A stretch of DNA of 64,000 bases from Shewanella litoralis (GTDB lineage Bacteria; Pseudomonadota; Gammaproteobacteria; Enterobacterales; Shewanellaceae). Shown here piece after piece: positions 1 through 9,266 of the stretch. The stretch spans positions 62,001 through 126,000 of the forward strand of contig NZ_WSRZ01000013.1 in NCBI RefSeq assembly GCF_009828585.1, read 5' to 3'. Within the stretch, counting starts at the first letter, position 1; each line of letters starts with the position of its first letter. Made by a program: the position numbers and the translations under genes. Below the pieces are notes generated by a model that was not told the origin of the DNA, did not search any database, and saw only the letters and a list, made by a program, of their open reading frames with translations.

Positions 1-970
1 ACAACAGTGTGTTGTAACTGAGTGCGACCGATGTATTAATGGCTTTGAGTAAAATGCCATCTCGGTACTGAAAAATCTTACGTTGCGGCTCATTTTGCTC
101 AATGGCTTTGGCAAACGTCACAAAGGGCATTAAGGCATAACGTTGATAATAAGGGCCTTCGTTGTAATATCCGTCGGGCGAAAATAACTCATCGAGTTGA
201 CGCATAAAACCGCCTTTTTTCGATAGCGTTAAATCATACAAGGCTCGTTCAACCCATAATGGTTTGCCCAATACATAGCCGCTCATGCCCACAGCCGCAG
301 TGGCCCATGTTCCATGATTGTGCACCTTGTTAAATGTGCGTGGTGATTGTTCAGACAAAAACAATACCGCAGGCGTAATAGCGCCTGTTTCAATTAGGTC
401 ACGTTCAGATGGTGTTAATGCGTCATAAATAAAATCATACGCTTGGACTGTGTGCATTAACCAAACGGCTTCGTTCAGCCCTTGCCAAAAGAGTTTGCCC
501 TCGTTGCTGCTTTTACGTTTTGGGTGCAATGGCAGTCCTGGGTACAGCTTGGCATATTGCAACAACATGTTTTTTACATATGTCGCGTATTTTTTCTCAC
601 CGGTGAGTTGGTAAATGATGCCAGTGTCGTACATTTGCTGGTAATTACTTTTATGTTTTTCGTGGGTATATCCGCCGCCAGCATCAACAGGTACAGGGAC
701 CTCAATAGGTTGAGTGAGTCCTGCATCGACTTCAGTACGCTTGGCCTTAAATGCATTTTGAAACGCACCAGGCTGAGTAATCGCTTGCTGCATGGCGGCG
801 ACGTCTTGCTGATTAATTACAAGGTTTGGATGGTTAGCGGCCATTATGGGCTGCACAGCACTCAATGAAGTGAGCACCAACATTGTCAGGCTAGCCAGTA
901 TGAGGCGACTGCGCGTGCTCACATTCTGGATTAACGGATTTTTGCCATTGTTTTTCTGGGTGTGATTCAT
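1..970 (-). CDS. PL17 oligoalginate lyase (3' part cut by window edge)
   Basis: Exolytic alginate lyase of polysaccharide lyase family 17, expected to cleave alginate oligomers to unsaturated monosaccharides. I translated 323 residues running off the left edge. The N-terminus has a hydrophobic segment (about residues 22-45) consistent with export or lipid anchoring. The alpha/alpha-toroid lyase domain shows NHGTW (Asn218, His219) and the YNEGPYYQRYA motif with Tyr275, which correspond by spacing to the catalytic Asn, His and Tyr of characterised Alg17C. The start codon ATG at 970 overlaps the stop of the upstream PL6 gene (ATGA), so the two are probably translationally coupled. The C-terminal heparinase II/III-like beta domain lies outside the window. 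Confidence 0.9.
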   Translation of the reverse strand, partial: MNHTQKNNGKNPLIQNVSTRSRLILASLTMLVLTSLSAVQPIMAANHPNLVINQQDVAAMQQAITQPGAFQNAFKAKRTEVDAGLTQPIEVPVPVDAGGGYTHEKHKSNYQQMYDTGIIYQLTGEKKYATYVKNMLLQYAKLYPGLPLHPKRKSSNEGKLFWQGLNEAVWLMHTVQAYDFIYDALTPSERDLIETGAITPAVLFLSEQSPRTFNKVHNHGTWATAAVGMSGYVLGKPLWVERALYDLTLSKKGGFMRQLDELFSPDGYYNEGPYYQRYALMPFVTFAKAIEQNEPQRKIFQYRDGILLKAINTSVALSYNTLL

Positions 971-3255
971 CGTGTTTGCACTTTGTTATTGTTGATATTG
1001 GCAGTGTGTTTGCCTTGAGTGACAAACTCCGTCACCTGTGGGGCTGGGGTATTAATGAGTTGATTATTGGCGATGGTGGTTTGTGGCTCTCCTACTGTGT
1101 GGAAAATGCTAATGGCGGCACTGTCGGTAAATGTGTTGTGTGCTATTTGGCTTACCTGTACACCATGCAGAGTTAATATTGACTCAGTTTGATTTTGCTG
1201 GCCTTTACCAACATGGGTAAATTGATTGTGGTTAACTAACACATGCGGGCCAAAGGTACTTTCATCGGTGCCACCGCGATAAACTGTGGCAACGTTGCCG
1301 ACTATATCGTCAAATTGATTGTGAGTGATATCCAGGTATTCGGCGTTATAAATGCCGATGTCGTCAGTTTCTTTATTCAGGCGAAATACATCGCCGCTAA
1401 TGTGACGAAACTGGCTGTTATTCACATTAATCGTATCGGCAAAAGCGCGGCTGCCGGAGTCGAAAAAGTGAAAAGTATTACTGCTATTGAGCTGCTCAAC
1501 AATGCTATTGCTCATGTCAAAACGGTAGTTGGTCAACATGCCCCATTTAAGCGTTCTGATAACACTATTGCCTGGCGCATCTGGGCTTAGCTTACCGTTA
1601 ATGACAAGCCCGTCGAGTTGTAAGTTACCGTTATTTTGAATTTCAAACAGACTTGGGCGTTCAAAACTCACAATGGCTTTATGCGTGTTTGCGGCTTTAA
1701 ACGTTAAGGTTTTATTGATAGCGAGCAGGGTGTCGATGTTGTATTGGCCATCACTGAGTAATAATGTGTCACCCGATAACGCTGCGGCCACGGCATTGTC
1801 TAACTCTCCATCGGCATTGCTGACCTTAATAACCTTGCCAGATTGAAACTCAACAGTGGGTTCAGATTTAGGGTACCAGGTTGGCCCGGTTTGTTGTGTG
1901 GTTGTGGGGAGCAATGTGCTGTTAACACCATACTGTGCAAACTTGCTATCACTGGGATATAGCAACCCGTTTGCCGCACGAACCAAAGTAATATTGTGGG
2001 TGTTTACGCCCTTTTTTATGATTGGGTTTATGTCTTTGCTGGCAAAGTTAGTGATGTTGTCGCTAAAGCGCAAACCACTTATGTCGTCATACAAAGTAAA
2101 AGGCGAATGTGGGTTAATAAATAGGTTTTGAGTCAGCGTGCTGTCTTTGGGGGGGGCTGAACGTTCGCTGTCACTGCCTGCTGCCAACTCAATATGTTCA
2201 AGGTTAATAAAGCTGTTGTGATGAACATTGGCATTCACCACCTGGTGATAGCGATTAATTGGCGAATTTGGTACGCCATTCATAATGGTAAATCCGCTAC
2301 CAAAGCGCGTGCCTGTGAGTCCTTCAAGATAGTTATTAGTGATGGTTTGATCGCGGTTAATAATGCGGATCCCACCAGTGTGTTCAACGCCATTACCTAA
2401 AAACACATTGCTGTCGATGATATTACCGTTACCGTGTCTTAGGGTTAATGTGCCCCGAGACTGGTAAAACAAATTGTTTTGTATGCGGTTTTTTCCTGAC
2501 TTTACCGAAATGATTTCAACTTCACCGTCGCAGCGATCAAAATAGTTATTTTCGACCACAGTAAATGAGTTGGTTAATGAATGATGGCTAGTGCCAATTC
2601 TGATGGTTTCACCGCCATTAGAGCCCAAAATAGGTCGTGGGCCAAAATAGTTGTGATCGATTCGATGATGATTTTGTTGATTTTGCTCACCTTCAAGGCG
2701 CACAGCTAATGTTACCCCAGCATTACGTTTACCAACAAAATGACTATGATCGAGGCGATTGTGCTGGCCGTACATGCCAATCCAATTATCTGACATTTGT
2801 CGGTCTGGGTTGTTGTAATTATCGATAACGACTTCGGTGATCCGCGAATGATTGGCAAGCTCGGTATCGCTCTTCTTAAAAGCAATGACTTCATTGGTTG
2901 GAGTAAAGCCATCTTTAAATACCAGGCCCGAAACCTGCAGATATTCGCCAGCCAGTTGAAGGTTAGATTGGCCTGATAAAATAACGCTGCCTTTGGTTTG
3001 TGCGGTCAAGGTTACTGGTTTTTCAGCTGTCCCTTGAGCGGTAAATACGATTTCAAAGTCTTGCCAGGTACCGTTTTTTAAAATAATGCTATCGCCAGGT
3101 TGCAGCTGCTTTAATGCTTGCTGGTATTGCGTTTGAGATGCAACTAAATGCTCTTGGGCATAGACCTGAGTCGTTAGCGGAACGAGTATCGATAACATTA
3201 ATAGTCGTTTAATTAACCCATACGAAAATGGTGTGTGGGAGTTGAATGGGTTCAT
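967..3255 (-). CDS. PL6 alginate lyase (chondroitinase-B-like), secreted
   Basis: Poly-alginate lyase of polysaccharide lyase family 6, 762 aa, expected to act outside the cytoplasm on alginate and feed oligomers to the downstream PL17 enzyme. A signal peptide ends near residue 33 (TTQVYA). The N-terminal right-handed parallel beta-helix carries the family catalytic pair in SVKSGKN (Lys252) and TLRHGN (Arg273). A second beta-helix domain (about residues 460-760) makes this the long two-domain PL6 type, as in AlyGC. It is first in the minus-strand operon, and UxuR/ExuR-like operators lie upstream. The family also contains chondroitin lyases, but pairing with PL17 strongly favours alginate. Confidence 0.9.
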   Translation of the reverse strand: MNPFNSHTPFSYGLIKRLLMLSILVPLTTQVYAQEHLVASQTQYQQALKQLQPGDSIILKNGTWQDFEIVFTAQGTAEKPVTLTAQTKGSVILSGQSNLQLAGEYLQVSGLVFKDGFTPTNEVIAFKKSDTELANHSRITEVVIDNYNNPDRQMSDNWIGMYGQHNRLDHSHFVGKRNAGVTLAVRLEGEQNQQNHHRIDHNYFGPRPILGSNGGETIRIGTSHHSLTNSFTVVENNYFDRCDGEVEIISVKSGKNRIQNNLFYQSRGTLTLRHGNGNIIDSNVFLGNGVEHTGGIRIINRDQTITNNYLEGLTGTRFGSGFTIMNGVPNSPINRYHQVVNANVHHNSFINLEHIELAAGSDSERSAPPKDSTLTQNLFINPHSPFTLYDDISGLRFSDNITNFASKDINPIIKKGVNTHNITLVRAANGLLYPSDSKFAQYGVNSTLLPTTTQQTGPTWYPKSEPTVEFQSGKVIKVSNADGELDNAVAAALSGDTLLLSDGQYNIDTLLAINKTLTFKAANTHKAIVSFERPSLFEIQNNGNLQLDGLVINGKLSPDAPGNSVIRTLKWGMLTNYRFDMSNSIVEQLNSSNTFHFFDSGSRAFADTINVNNSQFRHISGDVFRLNKETDDIGIYNAEYLDITHNQFDDIVGNVATVYRGGTDESTFGPHVLVNHNQFTHVGKGQQNQTESILTLHGVQVSQIAHNTFTDSAAISIFHTVGEPQTTIANNQLINTPAPQVTEFVTQGKHTANINNNKVQTR

Positions 3256-3304
3256 GTTGTCTCTCTAGTCGAGCCTAATTAATGTGCTACCAAAGTTTCT
3301 AGGT

Positions 3305-3322
3305 AAATTGGTAGACCAGATA
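3305..3322. promoter_or_regulatory. Candidate GntR operator near PL6 start
   Basis: AAATTGGTAGACCAGATA matches 14 of 18 positions of the UxuR/ExuR-type consensus and contains TGGT-AG-ACCA. It lies about 50-70 bp upstream of the PL6 start, where repressor binding would block transcription. Confidence 0.55.
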
Positions 3323-3611
3323 TTCATCACGGTGAAGAAACACGTTTTTACACTTGAATGTCACAACTTCTCATTGTTGTCGCGTGTCAGTATCAAAGGA
3401 TGTTAAGGAATGGTTTAAGGCTTAAAAAAGATGGAATGAGGCACACAACATGATTGCATCAGGCTATTTGTAATATTATTTATTATGTTAGATTTCACGT
3501 TAATCTCCCCAGATTTGTGCATTCGTTTTGTCAGCGTAATATGCCGCTATTAAGGCATATTGAGCATTACTATATTTCTGCATAGAAACTAACCAACAAT
3601 TAATGTCTTGT

Positions 3612-3639
3612 CAACCAAATTGCTTTACCAATTTGGTTG
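3612..3639. promoter_or_regulatory. Perfect inverted repeat, candidate GntR operator
   Basis: Two exact 11-bp arms (CAACCAAATTG / CAATTTGGTTG) flank a 6-bp spacer. The central 18 bp (3617-3634) match 16 of 18 positions of the UxuR/ExuR-type consensus. No T-run follows, so an operator fits better than a terminator. Confidence 0.6.
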
Positions 3640-3809
3640 TGTTTATTGCTAATTGTTATTACCAATGCTTTTAAAGGCCAGACAATGTGCTATTATTTTT
3701 ATTCACTGAGTGGCAGGTCATGATATTTAGTTGTTTGCTGCCACGGTTTTAACCGATAATATGTCAGTATTAAACCACTAAATTGGTTTTACTTTTCGAA
3801 GGAAGGTAT

Positions 3810-4550
3810 ATGAAAAACCGTCGTTTATTTTGGCGAATAGTCGATACGATTGAAGCCGCCATCGCCTGTGGCGAATATCCGGTAGGCAGTCGTTTACCCC
3901 CAGAGCGAGAGCTTGCAGAGAAATTTGAAGTCAGCAGGCCGACCATTCGTGAAGCGATTATTGCGTTAGAAGTACGTGAAAAAGTGGAAGTGAAAACAGG
4001 CTCGGGTGTTTATGTTGTCAATAATCAAAAGCAAAGTGTTAGCGTAAGCAATGTTAATGCTTTTGAGTTGACTCAAGCCCGTGCACTTGTAGAAGGTGAA
4101 ATCGCTGCACTAGCCGCTAAGACCATCACTGCAGAAGAGCTTGAAAAGCTGCATGGTACATTGGTTATGATGAAAGACATGCAAAATGTCGAAGAAGCAG
4201 ATGAACTGTTCCATCAAATTATTGCTTACTCCACTCGTAATGGCGCGTTAATTAATCTATTTGAAAATATGTGGTCATTGCGCTCATCAAGCAACGAGAT
4301 CATTGAAGACTATAATATTGTCTGTAGCACCGACAACAATAAAACATTGGCTGAGCATACGGCAATTTATGAAGCGTTATCTGCCCACGATGCGGCTGAA
4401 GCACGACTCGCAATGCATAAGCATTTTAATAGATTAATCAATGTTTTATTTGATAAGCTAGAGCAGCAAGCCTTAGAGGAAGTGCGCCGTAAAAATAGCG
4501 CTAATCGGGATTTATATTCAATTGAAAATTTAGTTAAAATGAAAGGCTAA
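3810..4550 (+). CDS. GntR/FadR-family regulator of the alginate locus
   Basis: Transcription factor of 246 aa, FadR subfamily of GntR. The N-terminal winged helix includes GSRLPPERELAEKFEVSRPT (residues 25-44). The rest is an all-helical FCD effector-binding domain that usually senses sugar acids or other carboxylates. I chose ATG 3810 because AAGGAAGG lies just ahead; an upstream in-frame TTG at 3783 is possible but has no ribosome site. It is divergent from the alginate lyases, and UxuR/ExuR-like sites lie in the shared upstream region and next to its own start, suggesting local control and autoregulation. The effector is probably an alginate-derived keto-sugar acid, by context only. Confidence 0.85.
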   Translation: MKNRRLFWRIVDTIEAAIACGEYPVGSRLPPERELAEKFEVSRPTIREAIIALEVREKVEVKTGSGVYVVNNQKQSVSVSNVNAFELTQARALVEGEIAALAAKTITAEELEKLHGTLVMMKDMQNVEEADELFHQIIAYSTRNGALINLFENMWSLRSSSNEIIEDYNIVCSTDNNKTLAEHTAIYEALSAHDAAEARLAMHKHFNRLINVLFDKLEQQALEEVRRKNSANRDLYSIENLVKMKG

Positions 4551-4588
4551 ATGTTTAAATAATCTGGGTTTAGGTTATCACTTATTGA

Positions 4589-4620
4589 ACGCGCTAACAT
4601 AACTGTTAGCGCGTTTTTTT
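4589..4620 (+). terminator. Rho-independent terminator of gntR
   Basis: A 10-bp perfect stem (ACGCGCTAAC / GTTAGCGCGT) with a 6-nt loop is followed by a run of Ts, starting 38 bp after the gntR stop. Confidence 0.85.
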
Positions 4621-4993
4621 ATATTCCATTATCAAAAAAAAGACCCCAAAGATAACTAAGGGGCCGACGAGTGGTATGAGACAGAGGAGCTCTACCTTAA
4701 ATAAGCGACATCCATGTCGAGTGTTGTCATATGTTGATGGGGTAAACCTAAACGTAAACCTGAATTTGGACCAATATCTACTGCAAAATGTAGTTTAAGC
4801 TAGGTTGGTAATGTGATTCTAGTCTTTGGCTATAACTGGTGTCAACCAATTTAATTTTTTTGGTAAGTCCAATTTTGTGTTTCGCGATTACCGTAGTGAT
4901 AATCAAAAGGGGATAACATGGTAGATTATCCCTTTTGATGGTCGATCGTCCTACATCAAAGCGCTCATGCTTGGCCTTGGTTAACGGTGCGGA
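4621..4993. other. Gene-free spacer with two hairpins
   Basis: No ORF is convincing here. On the minus strand, GGCCCC...GGGGTC followed by eight Ts (about 4630-4663) resembles a terminator for rlmG transcripts. A second imperfect hairpin at 4902-4939 has arms of 15 and 14 nt with one bulged G (ATCAAAAGGGGATAA / TTATCCCTTTTGAT) and lies closer to the rlmG stop; it has no clear T-tract. Confidence 0.45.
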
Positions 4994-6139
4994 TTATTTT
5001 TTAGCTTGTAAAATGACAAACTTGCCGTTGGAAGCAATTGTTGTGCAGTTATTAAAAATGCGTTTTATTTTAACGTGGTAGGCTAAGTGCCGATTGCCGA
5101 CAACATGTAAAATACCGCCAGTCTTTAACCGTTTATATGCATCGACAAACATTTGCCATGCAATATGATCGGTAATCGCTTCACCTTGATGAAAAGGAGG
5201 GTTACACAGTACCAAATCTGGGCTGATGTCATCGGGTAAATTAGTTAGGCAATCATCCCAATAAAAATGTCCGTGTGGCGCGTTATCTGGCGATCCTAAT
5301 TTATTGTGCTGCCAATTGTGCTTTGCCGATGCGATGGCCATATCAGAGTCGTCAACAAAGTGAATTTGCGCTTGTGGGTAACATTGTTTTGCATGAAGCC
5401 CCAAAATGCCATTACCACACCCTAAATCAACGACATGTGTAAAGTCTCCCTTAGGCATGTTATCGAGCATTATTCTCGCGCCAATATCTAATTTGTTTGC
5501 TGCAAACACATTTGCTAAGTTACTGATCGTCAGTCCTAACTCGTTCACCTTCCAATTAACTGGTGCTGCGATAGTACGGGCATTACCATCACTGATACAG
5601 CTAATCACTCGGGTGTTTTTCCAGGCTAAGCTGGCACTCGATGGGCCTAGATTTTTGTCAATAAGGCTGAGTAAGGCTGCATTTATCGACTTGGCTTTGG
5701 CTGAAATTAATACCGCTGTTCCCGCTGGTAAAATAGTTGATAGCCGGGCAAGTTGTTGGCCAAAATAATGGAGGTTTTTAGGTAGTTTCATTAATACCAA
5801 TTGCGTATTGCACGGTATCGCCTCACGGCTATTAATGATTTGCAAAGACTCAGGCGTTAAATGATTGTGCTGTAAATTATACTGGCAACCGAGCAAACTG
5901 GTTTTTGCATCGGTTTCCAGCGTGATTGGCCACTGATTGTTAACGGTGGTTAACGCACAGGTTAATGCGCCAAAACTGTCATTCAGTATGGCTGTTGGCA
6001 CTACAGGCTGCTGACTATCGATTAAGTGTTTAATCAAATGCTCATCTGCGGCGTCCCATGCTTGTAAGTTTGAGGCTTGTTGAGTGGGGTAACGATAGAG
6101 CTCAAGTTCAATGCCTGCGCAAGCAAATTGGGTGGTCAT
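4994..6139 (-). CDS. rlmG: 23S rRNA m2G1835 methyltransferase RlmG
   Basis: SAM-dependent N2-guanine methyltransferase that modifies 23S rRNA G1835. The 381-aa length is that of the family, with an N-terminal non-catalytic methyltransferase-like domain and a C-terminal catalytic domain. The latter has the SAM-binding motif [13 protein letters not shown] and the base-flipping NPPF motif ([11 protein letters not shown]). The paralogues RsmC and RlmL share NPPF, but the N-terminus ([15 protein letters not shown]) and the [11 protein letters not shown] segment match RlmG of E. coli. It stands alone on the minus strand between unrelated genes. Confidence 0.9.
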   Translation of the reverse strand: MTTQFACAGIELELYRYPTQQASNLQAWDAADEHLIKHLIDSQQPVVPTAILNDSFGALTCALTTVNNQWPITLETDAKTSLLGCQYNLQHNHLTPESLQIINSREAIPCNTQLVLMKLPKNLHYFGQQLARLSTILPAGTAVLISAKAKSINAALLSLIDKNLGPSSASLAWKNTRVISCISDGNARTIAAPVNWKVNELGLTISNLANVFAANKLDIGARIMLDNMPKGDFTHVVDLGCGNGILGLHAKQCYPQAQIHFVDDSDMAIASAKHNWQHNKLGSPDNAPHGHFYWDDCLTNLPDDISPDLVLCNPPFHQGEAITDHIAWQMFVDAYKRLKTGGILHVVGNRHLAYHVKIKRIFNNCTTIASNGKFVILQAKK

Positions 6140-6335
6140 GGGTGTATTACCTAAATAAAAAATTGTGATGAATTGCCAAGGAGGCGTTTATTGCGATCAA
6201 TGCGGCTCAATAAACACTTGGTCATTATCTCAGATATCGCCTAGTAGCGCGAGAAATTGCGATGTCGACAAAGATTGCTATTCGCTAAGCGGTTGAGTAA
6301 ATTGTCATTATCATAAAGTATTTCAAGGGATAATG

Positions 6336-6746
6336 ATGAAAGGTGCTGGTGGAACAAGCGGCGGTATAGGGCAATTTTTTATTGGCTTATCCATGATGTG
6401 TGGCGGTTTTTACATGTTACTCAATGCCATTAAAGTGACCAGTTCATTTGGCTTTGGTAGTCATTTGTATCAATTGGGTGGTTTTGGATTAACGAGTGGC
6501 ATGGTCATGATCCCATTTATGTTTGGGGTCGGGTTAATGTTTTATAACGCTAAAAACCCTCTGGGTTGGCTGCTCACCTTTGGGTCGTTAGTTGCACTTA
6601 TCTTTGGCGTGATAAGCGCGATTAACTTTCGGTTTTCGTACATGAGTGCATTCGATTTAATTGTCATTTTGGTGTTAAGCATTGGTGGCTTAGGGTTATT
6701 TTTACGTTCATTAAAAAATATTGAAGCGCGTTATCCTGACGCTTAA
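6336..6746 (+). CDS. Small four-helix membrane protein, unknown function
   Basis: About 136 aa with a Gly-rich N-terminus and four predicted transmembrane helices (roughly residues 12-30, 48-70, 76-98 and 108-128). No motif I recognise. Two adjacent ATGs (6333, 6336) follow AAGGGA; the second gives the better spacing. It converges on the pilin-like gene with only 12 bp between stops. No function can be assigned. Confidence 0.65.
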   Translation: MKGAGGTSGGIGQFFIGLSMMCGGFYMLLNAIKVTSSFGFGSHLYQLGGFGLTSGMVMIPFMFGVGLMFYNAKNPLGWLLTFGSLVALIFGVISAINFRFSYMSAFDLIVILVLSIGGLGLFLRSLKNIEARYPDA

Positions 6747-6758
6747 CGATAATTGTGG

Positions 6759-7238
6759 TTAGCAACCGCTGGTTTCAACATTAATGATTGGCCGTGCAGT
6801 GGTAGATGTCGCTTGCCTGTAACGTAAATAACATTGTGCCACACCCGCATCTTCCGCGATAACTCCATGCCAATATATCCAAGCGCCGGTGTAAACACTA
6901 GCGCGTTTTTGCCAGTCATCTGCAGGGACATTCATTAATAGGTCTATCCCTGCTGCTGTGCCGTTGGGGTAACCATAAGCTAACACTACGTCTACACCAT
7001 CAATGTTGAGCGTGGTTGATGCAAGCCTTTCAGCTCCCGCGATAGCGGCTTTAGAGTAGGTTAATGTGGCGGCAGATTGCATTGCTGTTTCCATTCCCAC
7101 CATGGTTGAGACAATGGCTTCTTTACGTAAACTGATGAATTTACTGCTCGCAACGATGGCAAGTATTGCCAAAATGACAATCACAACAACGAGTTCGATT
7201 AAGGTGAACCCCTTAGGTTTGTTTAACATGTTTTGCAT
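6759..7238 (-). CDS. Type IV pilin-like (MSHA-type) prepilin
   Basis: Prepilin of 159 aa. A short basic leader ends in the PilD cleavage site KPKG|FTLIELVVVIVILAILA, with Glu at mature position 5 and a 20-residue hydrophobic helix. The globular part has two cysteines (in AQCYLRYRQ and the final GC) that could form the C-terminal disulfide loop of MSHA-type major pilins. No other pilus genes are in the window, so it is an orphan copy; it could be a pseudopilin or accessory pilin using pilus machinery encoded elsewhere. Start uncertain between 7238 and 7229. Confidence 0.8.
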   Translation of the reverse strand: MQNMLNKPKGFTLIELVVVIVILAILAIVASSKFISLRKEAIVSTMVGMETAMQSAATLTYSKAAIAGAERLASTTLNIDGVDVVLAYGYPNGTAAGIDLLMNVPADDWQKRASVYTGAWIYWHGVIAEDAGVAQCYLRYRQATSTTARPIINVETSGC

Positions 7239-7374
7239 AGCCTATTTATTATTATTTGTTTTTTTGTACCTATGGATTTTGGTTTGCCTAGTTTATTGGG
7301 TGTATAAGGCATCTACAATCTCACATTTTGTTGTTACTATCATTTTATCTTAGTTTTATTTGCTGGTTAATACT

Positions 7375-9192
7375 GTGACGAACTCACCGACAACGCCATC
7401 TGATGTTACTGCTACTTCAGACTCGGGCTCAATTGTGACTACACCATACCGCGTTTTACCCTGGATTTTGCATTTTTTATCTTCTTATAAATTAAAGGTT
7501 GTGGCTGCCATCATCTTTTTATTTATTGGTTCGCTCGCGTGGTTATCACTTGGGCAGGGCGTAAAAATGATGGTTGATGAAGGGTTTATTGCCGACAATG
7601 CCGCCAGATTAAATGAGATCATGTTGATTATTGTTGGGATTACCGCAATTAGTGGTACGGCGGTTTTTTGTCGATTCTATTTAATGACATGGCTGGGCGA
7701 ACGGGTTAGCGCAGATATCCGCTTGCAGGTATATCAGCATCTTTTGTCGTTATCGCCAGGCTTTTTTGCGACGCAACGAACGGGTGAGGTGATTTCTCGA
7801 TTTACTGCTGACAGCACGCTAATCCAAAGTGTGGTGGGGTCGAGCTTATCAATGGCGTTGCGATCGGGTGTAACTGTATTAGGCGGTATTGTTATGATGG
7901 GCTTTACCAGTGTAAAGCTGACGTTGCTGGTGTTGTTAGCGGTACCTTTAGTGCTGGGACCTGTGAGTTATTTTGGCCGTAAAGTTAGAGTGTTGTCGCG
8001 TAAAAGCCAAGATCGTGTCGGTGATTTAGGCGCATATATTGATGAGACGTTGCATGAGATCCACACCGTTCAGGCCTACACCCATGAGACAAAAGATCGC
8101 CAGTTATTTACCGACCGCGTAGAAGCGGTAATGGATGTGGCAAAAGGGCGTATTAAGTATCGTGCTTTATTGATTTCGACTGTGATGTTTTTAAGTATTG
8201 GTGCCATTGCGTTTGTGACCTGGGTTGGCGCAAAAGACGTGATGAGCGGCAATATTACGGGGGGGGAGTTATCTGCATTTATGTTTTATGCCGTTATGGT
8301 GGCCGGCGCAGTGGCAACCATTAGCGAAGTATTTAGTGAAATTCAACGTGCATCTGGTGCGGCAGAACGCTTAATGGAACTGGTTTATACCCCCGTTGAT
8401 ATTCCGCAGCAAGCTGTACCCCATCAATTGAGTTTACCGGTAAAAGGGTTACTGCATTTCAATAATGTGGTGTTCGCATACCCCTCTGACAGTGGCCAAG
8501 ATGTCATCCGACAATTGTCATTAACCATTGAGCCTGGAGAGCGTGTCGCGCTTGTTGGGCCCAGTGGTGCAGGTAAAAGTACCTTGTTTGAATTGATGAT
8601 GCGATTTTATCAACCCAAAGTTGGGCAAATCTTATTAGATGATGTTGATATTGCAACCTTGTCTTTAACCGATTTACGTCAGCAGTATGCATTAGTCCCG
8701 CAAGAGTCGGTCATTTTTGCCATGAATGTGCTTGAAAACGTGCGTTACGGTCGTTTATCTGCAACTGATGATGAGGTCATTGAGGCATGTATTGCCGCTA
8801 AGGCGGACGAGTTTATTCGCGAATTTACTGATGGCTACGCAACGTATCTTGGTGAGCGCGGCGTGAGATTATCGGGTGGCCAAAAGCAACGAATTGCCAT
8901 TGCTAGAGCCATTTTAGCCGACAGGCCCTTGCTGCTGCTAGATGAAGCGACCAGTGCCTTAGATGCGGTGAGTGAAGTTAAAGTGAAGCAAGCCCTAGAT
9001 TCATTAATGGCAAAACGCACCACGGTGATTATTGCTCACCGATTAGCGACGGTGATTAATGTTGATCGGATTTTTGTGATGGATAAAGGTCAATTAGTGG
9101 CGAGCGGCACCCATAATGAATTGATGACTAGTAATGCGTTATATCGGGAATTTGCCAGTCTGCAATTGCTGATGGACAGCGAACCCGCTTAG
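7375..9192 (+). CDS. ABC exporter half-transporter (fused permease-ATPase)
   Basis: About 605 aa, with an N-terminal six-helix exporter domain (roughly residues 20-320) and a C-terminal nucleotide-binding domain. The latter has Walker A GPSGAGKST, signature LSGGQKQR, Walker B LLLLDEATSALD and the switch IIAHR. This is the ABCB/MsbA-like architecture of homodimeric lipid, peptide or drug exporters. It stands alone, so the substrate cannot be deduced; it is not obviously MsbA itself, since no lpxK neighbour is present. No good ribosome site is visible; GTG 7375 and TTG 7360 are both possible starts. Confidence 0.85.
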   Translation: MTNSPTTPSDVTATSDSGSIVTTPYRVLPWILHFLSSYKLKVVAAIIFLFIGSLAWLSLGQGVKMMVDEGFIADNAARLNEIMLIIVGITAISGTAVFCRFYLMTWLGERVSADIRLQVYQHLLSLSPGFFATQRTGEVISRFTADSTLIQSVVGSSLSMALRSGVTVLGGIVMMGFTSVKLTLLVLLAVPLVLGPVSYFGRKVRVLSRKSQDRVGDLGAYIDETLHEIHTVQAYTHETKDRQLFTDRVEAVMDVAKGRIKYRALLISTVMFLSIGAIAFVTWVGAKDVMSGNITGGELSAFMFYAVMVAGAVATISEVFSEIQRASGAAERLMELVYTPVDIPQQAVPHQLSLPVKGLLHFNNVVFAYPSDSGQDVIRQLSLTIEPGERVALVGPSGAGKSTLFELMMRFYQPKVGQILLDDVDIATLSLTDLRQQYALVPQESVIFAMNVLENVRYGRLSATDDEVIEACIAAKADEFIREFTDGYATYLGERGVRLSGGQKQRIAIARAILADRPLLLLDEATSALDAVSEVKVKQALDSLMAKRTTVIIAHRLATVINVDRIFVMDKGQLVASGTHNELMTSNALYREFASLQLLMDSEPA

Positions 9193-9210
9193 TGAGTATG
9201 GTTTTTAATA

Positions 9211-9236
9211 AAAAAAGATGCCGAGGCATCTTTTTT
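9211..9236. terminator. Bidirectional terminator between ABC exporter and acyl-CoA ligase
   Basis: A-tract, GATGC, CGAG loop, GCATC and T-tract give a compact hairpin that serves both convergent genes. Confidence 0.85.
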
Positions 9237-9266
9237 ATTGTGCGAACAATTAAAGATATTGTGAGC

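Larger units (their letters stand above)
3256..3809. promoter_or_regulatory. Divergent control region of alginate lyases and gntR
   Basis: A 554-bp intergenic region between divergently transcribed genes. It holds two palindromes matching the AAATTGGTATACCAATTT consensus known for UxuR/ExuR-type GntR regulators, plus a third half-site near the gntR start (AAATTGGT at 3780-3787). I see no other gene here. Confidence 0.6.

Noticed and set aside
482..868. 128-codon plus-strand frame
   Set aside because: It is antisense to the PL17 lyase, whose motifs are unmistakable.
976..2400. Several plus-strand open frames opposite the PL6 lyase
   Set aside because: They lie entirely within the lyase gene, have no ribosome sites and encode low-complexity, family-free sequences; they are shadows.
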